Shown here in pieces: positions 45,962-58,767 of a stretch of DNA of 64,000 nucleotides (positions are counted from its first letter, which is position 1; each line of letters begins with the position of its first letter). The notes below the pieces were generated by a model, which worked only from the letters and a program-made list of their open reading frames with translations, was not told where the DNA came from and did not search any database. Both the position numbers and the translations under genes were made by a program. Origin of the DNA: Prunella strophiata (Eukaryota; Chordata; Aves; Passeriformes; Prunellidae); assembly GCA_036583965.1 (NCBI GenBank), contig JAZBQD010000065.1:124001-188000 (forward strand), given 5' to 3'.

Positions 45962-46298
45962 GAAAACATTGTGTGGTTCCATAGGCCAGTGGTCCTTGAA
46001 GAATAAGTATTGTGTTAGCTCACCAGGTGCAAATGATTCTTCATCTGGCAACAATATTAGAGAAAATTGATAAACATAATATACTGAAAAAGACCATCCT
46101 TACATACTGTTTGGAACAAACGTGCCAGGTAGTCACCCTGCTATGGTTCTTATTTTTTGAATACTTAATTTAAAATTATTTATTAGATATATTGGAGTAT
46201 ACGGTAGTACTTAAAAATGTGGTTTCCTAATTTTTATTGGTAACAATATAGATGTTCAGATTTAATCCCTCTTGCCTCTAGAATATGCTTGGACAGTG

Positions 46299-46988
46299 TG
46301 TCTTGGTTTGAAAAGACAGGTGTCTACTAAGGAAGGCAGGAGCTTCTCTTGAAATGGAAAATGTAAACCCCTTCTGAATTATTATAATTTTGAAAATTAA
46401 GGGGCTCTCAGGCAAAGATATGGGAATAGGAATAACAGTTCTTTACTAGGAAAAAATAAAAATTAAATGAAGTAATACAAAACAACACTGACAGAGTCAG
46501 AATACGACCTGACACCCTGTTGGTCAGGGTGTTGGTAGCAGTCCAATTAAATGGTGGCTGCAGTCCTCCTGGAGTGACAGATGTGGTTCTGTTGAAGCAG
46601 TGATCCTATAGAAGGGTATAGTTTTCCTCTGAAGGTCTAGTGGTGGTGTAGATGGGCCTGGTCTTCCTCTGGGAATCCAGTGAGAAAAGGCTGCCTGTGG
46701 TGTTCCAAATCTCCAATTATATCCAGGTAGGAACGCCTGGCTCCTCCTCCTGGGCAGAGCATCTCACATTGGGATGACGTAATTTTATCAGTCATGCAGT
46801 GAGACTCAATGGCTCATTAACAGAAAATATTTCCTGGAGGGAGGATGGGTTGTGGAAGAGATAAAGAAAACCACCCCACCTGGTTTTAACAGGTGGCCCA
46901 ATTAACAGAAGATAACTGCCCCACCTCTGATAGATGGCAATAGAATACACACACACCCGGCCACATCTTGCATTTGCAACCTAAGACA
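46299..46988 (-). mobile_element. Solo LTR (family 1), 98 bp before a TNPO1 exon
   Basis: TGTCTTGGTTTGAAAAGAC...CCTAAGACA, 690 bp, the second copy of 957-1618. Flanks CAGTG and CGGTA match at only 3 of 5 positions. It ends 98 bp upstream of the exon at 47087. Confidence 0.82.
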
Positions 46989-47086
46989 CGGTATTATTTA
47001 CTTCCTAATGTTTGTGATGCCTATGTACAGTTTAGAAAATGTTTAAGACATGAAAAACATATATATTTTAACTGTTTAATTTGTAG

Positions 47087-47168
47087 GTCTCATGCTGTTG
47101 CGTGTGTCAATCAATTTATCATAAGCAGAACTCAAGCTCTTATGTTGCACATAGATTCTTTTATTGAG
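47087..47168 (+). CDS. TNPO1: TNPO1 exon, residues ~191-218
   Basis: The exon is 82 nt, with acceptor tttgtag ending at 47086 and donor gtgagt at 47169. It completes Arg 191 and encodes [20 protein letters not shown] and then HIDSFIE (HEAT repeats 4-5). An antisense solo LTR ends 98 bp upstream at 46988, and the 7.5-kb intron before it holds five more LTRs and a CR1. Confidence 0.95.
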
Positions 47169-47857
47169 GTGAGTGCATTTTTGCTTGGAGGGGTAAGTCA
47201 AATAACATATCTAATTTGTCAAGAGCTTTGAATAATGTTTTACAACCTCCACTAACCCCAAACTCCCCATTGATGGCTTCCCATTCTTAACTTCAATCCC
47301 CATGGGTTGAAAGTCATTCTGCATGCTTATGTTTAAATTAGTCTAAGCACTCTCCCAGCCCAAGGAATTAGTATTTTGAAAATGCTTCTTTTTCATAAAT
47401 ACAGGAAACTCTTCTTTCACATGTGATGGAGAGTTCAGTACAGGGATCACTGTGTCACTGAGTCTAGATTATGGGTCTCTCTGAATACTACTACTGAATG
47501 TGGATAAGAAGGATGATATTTTGGCTTAACCAGGGTATTTTATTTGCTGCTGTTATGTTCTGAAGGCATTTTCTAGCTTCAAAACTTCATTAATGTTTAG
47601 GGAAAAAAATTCAGGGAATAATGTTCTTGTGTCTAATGTACACATGACCAAAACACTGGGTAACAATACACATTGAAAGTCTGATGAGTTAATTTGCTAA
47701 ACCATATGTCTTTAGGAAATAATACCGTTTTCTGAGGTGTGGGGTGGGATGGTACAGAAGTACATGTTTGCATACTTTAGTTTACTAATAATGTAAATTT
47801 TAATACAAGTTGAACTAGATGAATTGAGGCTTTTCTACTGCTATTACTTTCCAACAG
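47169..47857. other. Intron, no recognised feature
   Basis: 689-bp intron without a repeat insertion. Confidence 0.7.
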
Positions 47858-47980
47858 AATCTTTTTGCACTGGCTGGTGATGAGGAGCCTGAAGTACGCA
47901 AAAATGTTTGTCGTGCTCTGGTAATGTTGCTAGAAGTTCGAATGGATCGCCTGCTTCCTCATATGATTAGTATAGTTGAG
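47858..47980 (+). CDS. TNPO1: TNPO1 exon, residues ~219-259
   Basis: The exon is 123 nt (41 whole codons), with acceptor ccaacag ending at 47857 and donor gtgagt at 47981. It encodes [20 protein letters not shown] through [19 protein letters not shown] (HEAT repeat 5). The PHMISIVE end differs from the PHMHNIVE recalled for human TNPO1, a two-residue change in a very conserved protein. Confidence 0.95.
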
Positions 47981-49013
47981 GTGAGTCTTATTTCTCTGAT
48001 TGTATGCTGAAACATGTTTGGAATTGCAGAAATAATAGCAAATTAAAAGCATACATCAGAATAGGTATGTTACTTTTGTGCTTGCTTACTCTTTGTTTTA
48101 CATTTGTGCTTGCCTGCTCTTTGTTTTCCTTCAAGACTGAAGTTGTAAAAGTTTCTTTTTAGCTAATTGCCAACATGACATTGTATTTGACAGTGCATAA
48201 GGCAGTTGTTCATTCTTCTTTAAGTTAATTGATCCTGAAATGGCCAGGATCAGCTATACCATGGAGCAACCAGGCATTGCCTGACCACAAGTGAGATCAT
48301 GTTAAAAATCTTCATTCTGGTGCTGATACTGTTACATTTTACACATTGAAGCTGTCACCTTTTTTGGATCTTTTGCCACAGCAAGGATAAGGAATGTAAT
48401 TTTAAATATCTGGATGCTCTTTGAGCTACTAACAAAGTTGCCTGCCATTGCGTTCAATTTTATAGGTGGGTGTCCTTGGATAGTTCCTTGATTATTCTAG
48501 ACTAGTGCAGACTTGCCTACCAGAAGACCAATCAACTGGTACTTGTTTACTCAACTGAGTTGTAATTTCCATGTTTCTGGGAAATACTGGCAGTTTCTAG
48601 ATAGCCTTTACATACACTACTTGCTAGACTGGAAATAAAACAAAGATCAGAATCTTTCTCATGCACATATAAGAACAAATGGGTCATAACCCAGTGTCAA
48701 ATTCCATAAGTGCCAAGTCCAGACAATATGAAGCAGGGTTTTTTTTGCTTCTGGACAAAGGCATTAGAAAGGCATAAAATTGAGGTGACTTGTAGCATCT
48801 GTCTAGTGTTGTCTGGAATTCTATGATACCAAGCCTGGCACATATCTTCTCATCTAACACAGGACAAGTAGGCACTGTTGGTACTTGAGATAGTTTTTAT
48901 TCTTTTGTTTGGTCTGGTTTGGGTCCTTTTTTTGGAGAGAGAGAGACAATAAAGCTTTGGAGATTATATTGTCCACAAGTGATAACTTCTCTGGCTCTTC
49001 ACCCTCCTGTGAT
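47981..49013. other. Intron, no recognised feature
   Basis: Ordinary intronic DNA. The short minus ORF at 48684-48875 has no support. Confidence 0.5.
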
Positions 49014-49670
49014 CATAGAATCCTAGAATGGTTTGGTTTGGAAGGAACCTTAAAGATCATCTAATTCCAACCCCTCTTCCATTACTGGAAGGTGCTCTAC
49101 AATCTGCCTTCTTTTCTGAACTGGAAACAGACTGAACACTCCCAACTCTCTCAGTCTGTCTTCATGGCAGAGGTGCTTCAGCCCTCTGAGCATCTTTGTG
49201 GCCTCTGCTGGACTTGCTCCAGCAGCTCCACATCCTCCTTATGTTGGGGGCCTCAGAACTGTATACAGTACTGCAGGTGAGGGTCTCACAAGAGTGGAGT
49301 AGAGGAGGAGAATCCCTCCCCTTGACCTGCTGGCCACACTGCTTTGGATGCAGCCCAGGAGGACACAGTTGGTTTCTGGTCTGCGAGTGTAGATTGCTAG
49401 CTCATGTTGAGCTTCTTGTCAACTACTGTTCCCAAGTCCTTCTCAGCAGGGCTGCTCTCAATGCATTCTCTGCCCAGTCTGTACTTGTGCTTGGGATTGC
49501 CCCGACCAGGTGCAGGACCTTGCACTTGGCCTTGTTGAACTTTATGAGGTTCACACAGACCCACTTCTCAAGCCTGTACAGGTCCCTCTGGATTCCATTC
49601 CTTCCCTCCAGCGTGTCGACCACACCACATAACTTGGGGTTGTCAGCAAACAAATCAGTAAGGAACTTCT
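49014..49670 (-). mobile_element. CR1 LINE 3' fragment
   Basis: Begins 'gatcatagaatcctagaatgg' (CR1 3' octamers reversed) and continues through the 3' UTR into RT end ('cttgacctgctggccacactg', 'ttggggttgtcagcaaac'). 5'-truncated, antisense. Confidence 0.85.
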
Positions 49671-50859
49671 GGAATTGCAGGTAGAAATTATATCAGCAAC
49701 CAGAAAATCCAAGATGGTATTCTCATTGTATCCCTTCTTTTTTTGGGAAAACTATTACTAGGCATCTTCTCTACAAAAGACAGCAGTAGTGAATCTTTTG
49801 TGAAGATCAGACTTCCTCCCCTTCCTCCGCAGTTTTGGGACTACTGTGTACTGTTACTGATTTGCCCAGTTCTGTATACATACATATTGATATGTGACAG
49901 TGTAATAATATCTGAGAACTGACTATTTTTCATTCAAATGAGTCTGGTTTTGCCCTTTTGAAGCTTGAATACCTCCAAGCTGAATGCTTCTAATAGTGGC
50001 TGCTCTAACTGAAGGAATTCTTAAAAAGAGAGAAACTGCTATCCACATGATAGGGTTTTTTATGTTTATGGAGAATTACTTTTAAAGTAGTTAAGAATAT
50101 TAATAATTTGGTAGTGATTCTAAGAGAAAAGGTCTTGGCCAGTGTCATGCTTTTAAACTAGACAGGTTTAGTATTAACTGTTTTGCCAAGTTCCTGGAGG
50201 AACAGGGATGGTTAAATTTCAGTTTCAGTGGGTTTTTTGAGCATGTACTTCCAGGTGAGCAGAAGCAGATATGTATTTCTCTGTGGGTTTTTTTTTCTCC
50301 TTCCTTTGTCTGAGAACATGACAACAGGATATATCAGAAGTAGACTGACCTAATAGATTTCAGTTATTAGGTTGCACTTGTATATTCATATAGCATATTT
50401 AGCCATGCATGTGGTGCCTAAGATATTTTTCAATAGAAGTCCTGACTTTTTATTTTACAATGCATAATGAGATTACTTGAATGGTGTTGATAGTATGAAG
50501 TTATAACACAGAAACTCAGCTTGTTGCTAAAGAAATAAGATTCTTTGCATCCTGTTGCTTTCAGATAGATCTTTTATTGCTCAAAGGATTTTTCTTAATG
50601 CATTGTGCATCATTCTTTTCTTTGACATAGCAAGACTAACACAACACTGTTACAGAGTATGCAAACCAGTTCTGAATAATGTTCCTATGCTGTTTTGTAA
50701 TTTTTTGTTAGGAAGCAACTATTTCCATTGCCTAAAGTCACGTTTTTAGCTTATCATTAAAAGTACTCATTAAAGTATGGTACAAGAATACTAAAAAAAC
50801 CTAAAAGCCTTCAAATACTCTTCCCATACTTTGCTTTGATACTAGTATCGCTGTTTTTA
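49671..50859. other. Intron, no recognised feature
   Basis: AT-rich intronic sequence; nothing supported. Confidence 0.5.
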
Positions 50860-51178
50860 CTATGGGGACCTACTAGAAATATGGGGAAGGATTCTATCAG
50901 TGAGTGTAGTGACAGAACAGGGGGCAATGGTTTTAAACTGTTAGAGAACAGGGTTGGACTGGATATTAGGAAGAAATTCTTCCCTATGAGGGTGGTGAGG
51001 CCCTGGCACAGGTTGCCCAGCAGTGTTGTGGCTGCCCCATCCCTGGAAGTGTTCAAGGCCAGGTTAGATGAGGCTTTGAACAACCTGGTCTAGTGAAAGG
51101 TGTTTCTGTCCATGGCAGTGGGTTGGAACTGGATAATCTTCATGGTCCTTTCCAACCCAAACCATTCTATGATTTCCA
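50860..51178 (+). mobile_element. CR1 LINE 3' fragment
   Basis: Sense orientation: 'gggttggactggatattagg', 'ggcacaggttgcccag', 'ccatccctggaagtgttcaag' and the final 'cctttccaacccaaacc' plus attctatg. Confidence 0.85.
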
Positions 51179-51442
51179 GGCTGTGTATATGGCTCCTATA
51201 CCACTGAGTGTAAGTAGCCTTTTCAATCTACTGCTATCTAACTTCCTGGAGCATATATTATAATACATGCTTAAAGACAAAATGACAGTGTGAGGAGAAC
51301 CTTCAAACAGACATTACTTTTTATCATTCTGGTTTTGTCTTTGTGACAAATGACTGAATACAACAAAAGTGTTGATTTTCAAGCCCTCTGGGGAAAAATG
51401 CCAAATCACTTCAGTTGTATTAATTAACCTTGCTTGCAATGG

Positions 51443-51960
51443 TGTCCTGGGGTGACTTTATGATGCTGGTATCCCCATCGTCTGTTCTCTTGCCAAGAAA
51501 TGGGTCCTGTAGCTTTAAGCTAGGCCCAGAGAGAGAGAGAGAGAGAGGGTGAAGCGGGGGGAGAAGCAGCATGCAGTTTGCAGACAAATGAATAGGACAT
51601 TTTTCAAATTTTCCAAGCTGTAATCTGTTCATAACTCAGAATAGAGCAGTGTGGGAGATAATTCAGATTACTGAAGGTAATTTTACCCCCTAAAAGAGTT
51701 GCAGCTGGTCTGATTACTAAGATTTAGAACAGGTGTGCCCTTAATAGGGCATAGCCATAGCTAATAACATTGAGTAATATAAGAAGAGGAGCCAGCAAGA
51801 CAGGAAGAGACAGACTTTAGTTAGCAGTGCTGTGGCAAAGAAGAAGGATGCAGTCAGCACTGCAGAACCTGTAAAAAGGTATGGACTTTTTTACAGCAAG
51901 GTAACATTTTGGAACTTGCTGTTATAACTAGTAACTTTATCTGTGTTGTTAACAACAGAG
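51443..51960 (+). mobile_element. LTR, 5' part, sense orientation
   Basis: Starts TGTCCTGGGGTGAC, related to the U3 start of the 38035-38680 LTR read on its minus strand. A taatataagaagagg box near 51775 is a plausible TATA element. Contains an (AG)n run at about 51529-51548. The 3' limit is uncertain. Confidence 0.55.
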
Positions 51961-52034
51961 CAGTGTTTTTGTTGCCATCAATTCTTAATCACAATAATGA
52001 CCTTTTAGGAAACGCTTGCAATTTAGTGCATTTC

Positions 52035-52640
52035 ATAGAATCACAGAATGATTTGGATTGGAAAGGACCTTAAAAATCATCTAGTTCCAATCTCCCCCAC
52101 ATGGGCAAGAACACCTTCTGCTAGACCAGGTTACTCAGAGCCCCATCCAGACTGGTCTTGAACACTGCCAGAAATGGGGAGAGGAGTCCATAACCTCTCT
52201 GGGCAACCTGTGCCAGGGCCTCACCACCTTCACAGTAAAGAATTTCTTCCAAATAGCTAATCTAAACCTACCCTCCTTCAGCATAATACCATTCCTCCTG
52301 TTCCTATTACACTATGCCCTTGTAAAAAGTCCTTCTCCAGCTCTCTTGGAGCCCCTTTAAGTACTGGAAGGTGCTAGAAGGTCTCAAATCCTTCAGGTCT
52401 CCAGTTTGAATAGCCCCAACTCTCTCCACCTGTCTTTATAGAAGAGGAGTTCCAGCCCTCTGAGCATCTTTGTGGCCTCCCCTGGGCTTGCTCCAACAGG
52501 TCCACATCTTTCTTGTGTTGGGACCCCAGTGCTGGGCACAGTTATTCAGGTGGGGTCTCAGGAGAGTGGAATAGAAGGGAAGAATCCCCTCTCTCCACCT
52601 GCTGCCCATGCTGCTTTGGATGCAGCCCTGTAGGAATGCA
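52035..52640 (-). mobile_element. CR1 LINE 3' fragment
   Basis: Begins 'tcatagaatcacagaatgattt', then 'ccttaaaaatcatctagttcc' and the standard CR1 3' region in antisense, to 'tttggatgcagccctg'. Confidence 0.85.
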
Positions 52641-53553
52641 GTTCTGTAGAAAGGGATGTGTTTGTTGCAAATCTTGCATGCCTGAAATGCTTAAGGATAA
52701 TATAGGTTGCCCCATTCTATTTAATTTTGAGAACAAAATGGTATTCTGAAGGAGAATTTATTTTCTTCATTTTAAATCAATGTGTGATGAAAGGTAGCTG
52801 CATGGACTTCCATGAGGCTTCTAAAATGAGTGGAAGGACCAACTGTTTCAGAAATAAGAGCTGGCATGGAAGAGTGCAGAAATTACTGCTTTGGAAGTTG
52901 CAAGCACTTTTCTCTAAATTGCTTTGGAAGTCATGTACATGAAACTGATGTAGCCGTGGTATATTTAGCCTTTCTGCTTATGCAGGTATTTGATTATTTT
53001 TTGTTTAAGGGGGTTTAGATTTTAACAGCAAGCTTAAAGATTTGACACTGAATCTCTGAATTACCATTCATACTTGGAAAAAGTGAGACTTTTTTCCCCC
53101 TGTTATGAGTTCTACTTAATCCTGTCAGATAATCAATATTTGAAAGAGAGGCTTTTATATGGTACTGGATATAAAAAGTATTTCCATCTTACTAAGTGTG
53201 TAATTGTACTCTTATTCAAAAGGAGAAGGGGGGGAGTGGTAAAATAATTTTTAAATGCCCCCACTATTCTCAGGAAACTGTTTATTATCTTGGGTCTCTG
53301 TCTATTGTTTCTTGGTAATAATGTTCTCACTTAAACTGGGAAAAAACTTGTAATCTGAATCATCTAGCATTGAGAAATGTCTCGGCTTATTCTCACTATA
53401 GCCTTAAGCAGTCTTTTATATCTGTTTCTTCCAATTGCCCCAAAGAAACAAAATTACTCTGGGAGCATAGTTTATTTTTGCAAACACACTTTGCAATGTT
53501 GATAGCTTCCTCACTTTAAACTTATACAAGATTGTGGTTTTTTTTTTGTGTAG
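52641..53553. other. Intron, no recognised feature
   Basis: Unique intronic DNA before the exon at 53554. Confidence 0.5.
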
Positions 53554-53672
53554 TATATGCTTCAAAGGACCCAGGACCAAGATGAAAATGTTGCTTTGGA
53601 AGCTTGTGAGTTTTGGCTGACTTTGGCTGAACAGCCAATTTGTAAAGATGTATTATGTCGGCATCTTGCTAA
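53554..53672 (+). CDS. TNPO1: TNPO1 exon, residues ~260-299
   Basis: The exon is 119 nt, with acceptor tttttttgtgtag ending at 53553 and donor gtaagt at 53673. It encodes [20 protein letters not shown] and then [19 protein letters not shown], ending in a split Lys codon (HEAT repeats 6-7). CRHLA differs from the recalled human VRHLP at two positions (294 and 298). Confidence 0.95.
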
Positions 53673-56600
53673 GTAAGTATTAAGAATTAGAACTAGTTAT
53701 TTTGAAATAGTCATCCTTAAACTTCAGTTAACTTTTTCCTGGTTACTCTTTTGGAGACTGTATCTAGCTTGCTGTATGCTTGGGAGGAGTTTCTTCTAGC
53801 TAGTTCTTGTACATATTAAAAATGGCTGTATCACAGAGGTCACTGAAAAGACTTTTGAGGATTTCAGACTTGGCTCCCGAGGTAACCTAAACTGTGTCAC
53901 TGGTGCTTTATCTCAAGCTTAACAGCCTGTTAAGTATCATATGGAGGCAAAGGTATACTAACGTGTTCTTAAGCTTAAACAAACATCTCCATGTGGCATT
54001 ACCTATAATATCTGGTGTACCATGAACATGTTTTCTCGACAACTACTATTGTGAACATTTCTGTGCAATGCTTCTCTGTGCATAGTCATGCCAGGGGTTC
54101 CCGATCTTTATGAAGACATAGCAAAATGACAAAATCATTTAGATTTAAGAATCAATTTCATATCAATTGCCAGGGCAATTTAAGCTTGAAAGCATGTATA
54201 ATGTGTTTTTCATGCTTCTTCAGACTGACAGTTGTTTTTTAAGCTTCAAAAACTTTTTTGTAAGTTTCAAAATTTTCATAAGCCTTAAAATGTAGATCCT
54301 TGATTGAACGGGAATTAAACACCTATGCTTGAGATTTAAACATCTGCATGTCTTCAACAGTGCTAATAACTTATTTCCAGACTAAAGACTTTTTCAATAG
54401 GAAACAAATTCTTCAGTGTTCCCAGTAAATGAAGACCCAGTTTTTGATATATGCATGGAAGGTTTTTGAAAACACTAAAGCAGTTGTCTGTGATTCTGCT
54501 CTTCCAGTGAAAGTGTGGAGAGAAAAGATGCATTATTTTCAGCAAAAATGACCATTTTAGATGTAAAGCAATTTAATAAAAAAGGAAGGGACTTTCCAAA
54601 TTTCAGTTTTCATAAGCATTTAGAAAACAGAATTGAGATTAAAGAAGCTGCTGTAGCAGTACAGGAATAGGAATTGAAAACAGAAGAACCAACATTATGA
54701 GAAATCACTTTTGAGTTTTAAAATGTTTTTACTTAAATCCTACTCTTATAGCTTAAAATACAGAAGAATGATAACACAGTTCTTGATTCTATTTACCTCC
54801 TTCCCAACACACATATTAATACTAGTCACCTTCTCAGTATAAATTGTAAACCTCTTCTGTCCTATGTGAACATTGACATTTCAACAGCTTCATCCTTGCT
54901 TTTGGGGTTTTTTTAAAGAAACTTTTAAATTTCTAGTAAAACAGATAAGAGTAACATTACATATCTCTTATGTTTCAGTGTCATTTTTGTTGAAAGCAAC
55001 TTGTTTGTTGGTGAGTGTTTTTGATTAGGTAGCTACATAAATTTGACAATACTTGATTATAACCTTAGGGGTTTTTTTATATTAGATTAAGCGGGACAAG
55101 ATCTTCTAGAAACCTGTTTAATATCTTGTTCCATTTTGCTCCTGTAGGTTTTTTATAAAATATATACCTCCTGCATACTTCATGAAGTATGCTGCAGAAA
55201 TGCCAAGTAATGGGTGTTAATCTGAATGCTTACTATTCTTTCACTGAAAGTTCAGAAGGTAATTGTTGCGAACAAGCTGTTTCAGCTTCTCAGAGTCACC
55301 ATCAAAGGTACTGGCAAAAAGCAAGTTTTAATATGTATTTGTGAAAGTGTGACTTTACAGAGTTTGATGGCAAGGCTTACTCTATTACTACATAGAAGAA
55401 GCATACATATGAAAATTGGATTAGAATCAATTTAGAATGATTTGCATGGAGACCAGGAATGCAAAAAAGGGTAAGGGTCCAAAGGATATGGATACAAAAG
55501 ATAAGGGTGCAGAAGACTTTAGCAGCACTTCATCATTGACTAATTTAACATTTTAAAAGTTATTCAGTAGGATTTATTACAGTTATAACAGTGACTTAAT
55601 TATAGATTCACTATAAAAACATTCATACCATAATCAATTTACACACGCACAGGTAAACCCATGTCTACACCTATTTCTATGTGTGTAAATGTACCTATCA
55701 AAAACTCCCTTCAGGTTCAGTGAAATAGTCACGTCAATTTCCTTTGCATTTCCCAACAGGCAAGGGTTGCACCTGGAGGAGCATGGAGATGGGGGGGGGA
55801 AATATCAGCCTAGGCCTCATCATCAGTGATGGTCCTTTGAGTATCACAAACTTGAGGGTTTGCAAGCTCTGAGAGGCCCCACTCAGAGGGAGGTGCTGAC
55901 TCAGCCCACTGCAGTCTAAGAGAGCTCAAAGGGCCTCACTGACCCAAGTTGGTAACTACTGGGCTTTTTTCCTAGAAAGACCAGTAACAATGGTACCATT
56001 CCACTTGGGTTGTGATTAATTTTAAAAAGGTTTTGTAACAATGATACCACTTCACTTGGGCTATGAATCAGGTAAATTATTTACCAAGGCTAACAAGGAT
56101 AACTGCATATCCTTGTTCTTCACTTTGGTCAGGCAGATGATGTTCCTGTCATGGTCAGTGTTGTTCCCACCTATATCATGCAAGAGCTCCTGGCACAGTC
56201 AGAGAAACTTCAGTGCCCAAGTGGTACAGTCAAGGGATGCTTCACCGCTCAGCTGGTTCAGTCAAGATTTGTCCAGAGTTTCTGAGGTTGTTGGGCAGGC
56301 CCGAGGATGGGGGGGATGCACCACCACAATGCCCCCATGACTAAAATCAATCTCTCTTGCACCACAGAGCAGTGGTGTGGTTGCCTCTTGCCACTGTGCC
56401 TATACACAGATTAATGCCATGTTCCAGTTGTAATTTGAGGAAAATTTTTATTTAGTTCATATTGCCATTGAGATGCATGACTATTATTGCTAGCCTGAAT
56501 ACCTTCAGAAACAATACTCCTCAGCTGCAGAATATAGAGAGACTGAGTCTGTTGCTGTTGCTTGATCAGTCCATGGTGATTTCAGTATTCACTTGATTTG

Positions 56601-57317
56601 GCATGTAATACATATATTTTTACGGATTAATTTTTGTAGTGAATGTGTTTATATGTGAAATACTTGACTTTTTTTTCCCTATTCCTTTTTTTTTTTACAT
56701 ACATCATTACCATTGGAGACTCATGGCCATTACCAGTTTAATAACTAAGTAAAGTTCTAATACAGACTAATGACGACTAATGTCAAGATCTCTGCAATGT
56801 TAGGGACTTGTCTTAAGGAGTGATACTTGAAGTAATCACAAAAGGATAGGAGGGCTCAATGTAGTTAGACTTCCATCTTTAAGAGTAGCGAGGTAGAGTT
56901 TTCAGCCACAGGTAAGTAAAGTGACAAATGGTATACGGGAGAGCCAACATAACTTGTTTATCAAGCATCTTTTGGAAGTGTGAATTCTTACTGAAAAGCT
57001 TTTGACTTAATTTCTGAAAGGTACTTCAAAATAGATTTCATCATGTGGAAGAATATCCTATTTTTAAAGTGTAAAACTCAGTTGTGCTATCTGGCTACAT
57101 CTAGTTAGAAATTAACACTTTTTCAGATTAGAAAGTATTAATGAACCTCATGAAATGGAGTATGGTTAAGGTGCTGACTTGTTATCAGGCTCTTTATGTC
57201 TGGGGTTTTTTGCTTGGTTTTATTTTGTTGTTGTTGGGGGGAGAGTGTGGTTGCAGCCAAAATTATGGACCAGCTAACTGAAAACCAGTTTGCTTTATTT
57301 ATGTGTTATTTTGACAT
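53673..57317. other. Intron, mostly unique; small direct repeat
   Basis: AT-rich intron. 55740-56440 differs in composition and has two copies of a ~32-bp unit (55984-56016 and 56036-56067, 'gtaacaatg.taccac/att.cacttggg'). It may be an old repeat I do not recognise. No supported gene. Confidence 0.5.
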
Positions 57318-58684
57318 AGGATCATGGAATCTCTTAAGTTGGAAGGGACCCATAAGTATCACCAAGTCCAACTCCCTGCTGCATGCCGGACTATCCAACA
57401 CTAAATCATATGACTAAGAGTGTTGTCCAAATGCTCCTTGAACTCTTGTCAGGCTTGGTGCCATGACCACTTCTCTAGGGAGCCTGTTCCAGTGACTCGA
57501 CCACCCTCTCAGTGAAGAACCTTTTCCTAATGTCCCGTCTGAACTTGCCCTGATGTGGCTTCATTCCATACCCTTGGGTCTTGTCACTGGTTACTAGACA
57601 GAGGAGATCAGCACCTCCCCCTCCACTGGCCCCCTTGAGGAAGCTGTAGACTGCAATGAGGTCACCCCTCAGCCTTCTCTTCTCCAGGCTGAACAGACCA
57701 AGTGACCTCAGCCACTCCTCATAAGTCTTGCCCTTGAGACCCTTCACCGTCTTCTTTAGATGCTCTCTAATACCTTTATATCTTTCTTATATTGTGATGC
57801 CCAAAACTGCACACAGCACTCGAGGTGAGGACGTACCAGTGCAGAGCAGAGTGGAACAATCACCTCCCTTGCCCAGCTGGTGATGCTGTGCCTGATGCAC
57901 CTCAGGATACGGTGGGCCCTCCTGGCTGCCAGGGCACTGCTGACTCACATTCAACTTGCCATCGACCAGAACCCCTAGATCCCTTTCTGTAGTGCTGCTC
58001 TCCAGCCTCTTGTTCTCTCCTTTGTCTGTACATGTAGGGTTGCCCCATCCCAGGTGCAGAATATGGCACTTTTCTTTGTGAAACTCCATATGATTGGTGA
58101 TTGCCCAGCCTTCTCATTTGTCTGTCTCTCTGCAGGATGCTTCTGCCTCCAGGGAGTCCACAACTCCTCCTACTTTAGTATCATCAGCAAACTTACTTAA
58201 TGTACATTTGATTTCTGTTTCCAGATAATTTATAAAAACATTAAAGAGCACTGGCCCTGAAATTGAACCCTGGGGAATCTACAGATAACCAGTTGCCAGT
58301 CTGAAGTGACCCCATTTACTATAACCCTTTGAGCCTGACCCATCAGGCAGTTGTTCATTCAATCTATTATAAACCTTTCTAGCTGTGTGCTGGACATTTT
58401 GTGCAGGAGGATACTGTGAGAAACAGTATTTAAAGCTTTGCTAAAAATCAAAAAATCCTCCCATCTACCGGTGTCCCTTTGTAAGCTAGATGGGTGACCT
58501 TGTAAAAGGAAAGTAAGTTGGTTAAGCAGGACTTCCCTCTCGTGAACCCATGCTGGCTGTGACCAATTACTGCGTTGTCTCTCAAGTGTTTTTCAATAAG
58601 TCCCAGAATAAATTTCCCCATAATTTTACCAGGTGCTGAAGTGAGACTGACAGGCCTGTAGTTACCAGGGTCTTCCTTCTTGAC
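57318..58684 (-). mobile_element. CR1 LINE 3' part ending about 22 bp before a TNPO1 exon
   Basis: Antisense. 3' end at about 57318 (gatcatggaatctc...), 3' UTR and RT end follow; the frame up to 58693 contains KKEDPGNYRPVSLTSAPGKI, the start of the RT domain. Homology to the CR1 at 20.9 kb stops at about 58684 ('tcttccttcttgac'); the remaining tgtatcaatatttctttgtag is the native intron end. Confidence 0.85.
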
Positions 58685-58706
58685 ATGTATCAATATTTCT
58701 TTGTAG

Positions 58707-58767
58707 ACTGATACCTGTGCTGGTAAATGGTATGAAATATTCAGAGATTGATATTATTCTGTTAAAG
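58707..58767 (+). CDS. TNPO1: TNPO1 exon, residues ~299-319
   Basis: The exon is 61 nt, with acceptor tttctttgtag ending at 58706 and donor gtaagc at 58768. It completes Lys 299 and encodes LIPVLVNGMKYSEIDIILLK, the helix leading into the H8 acidic loop. A CR1 LINE in antisense orientation runs to about 58684, only some 22 bp before the exon, so part of the functional acceptor must lie in CR1-derived sequence. Confidence 0.94.
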
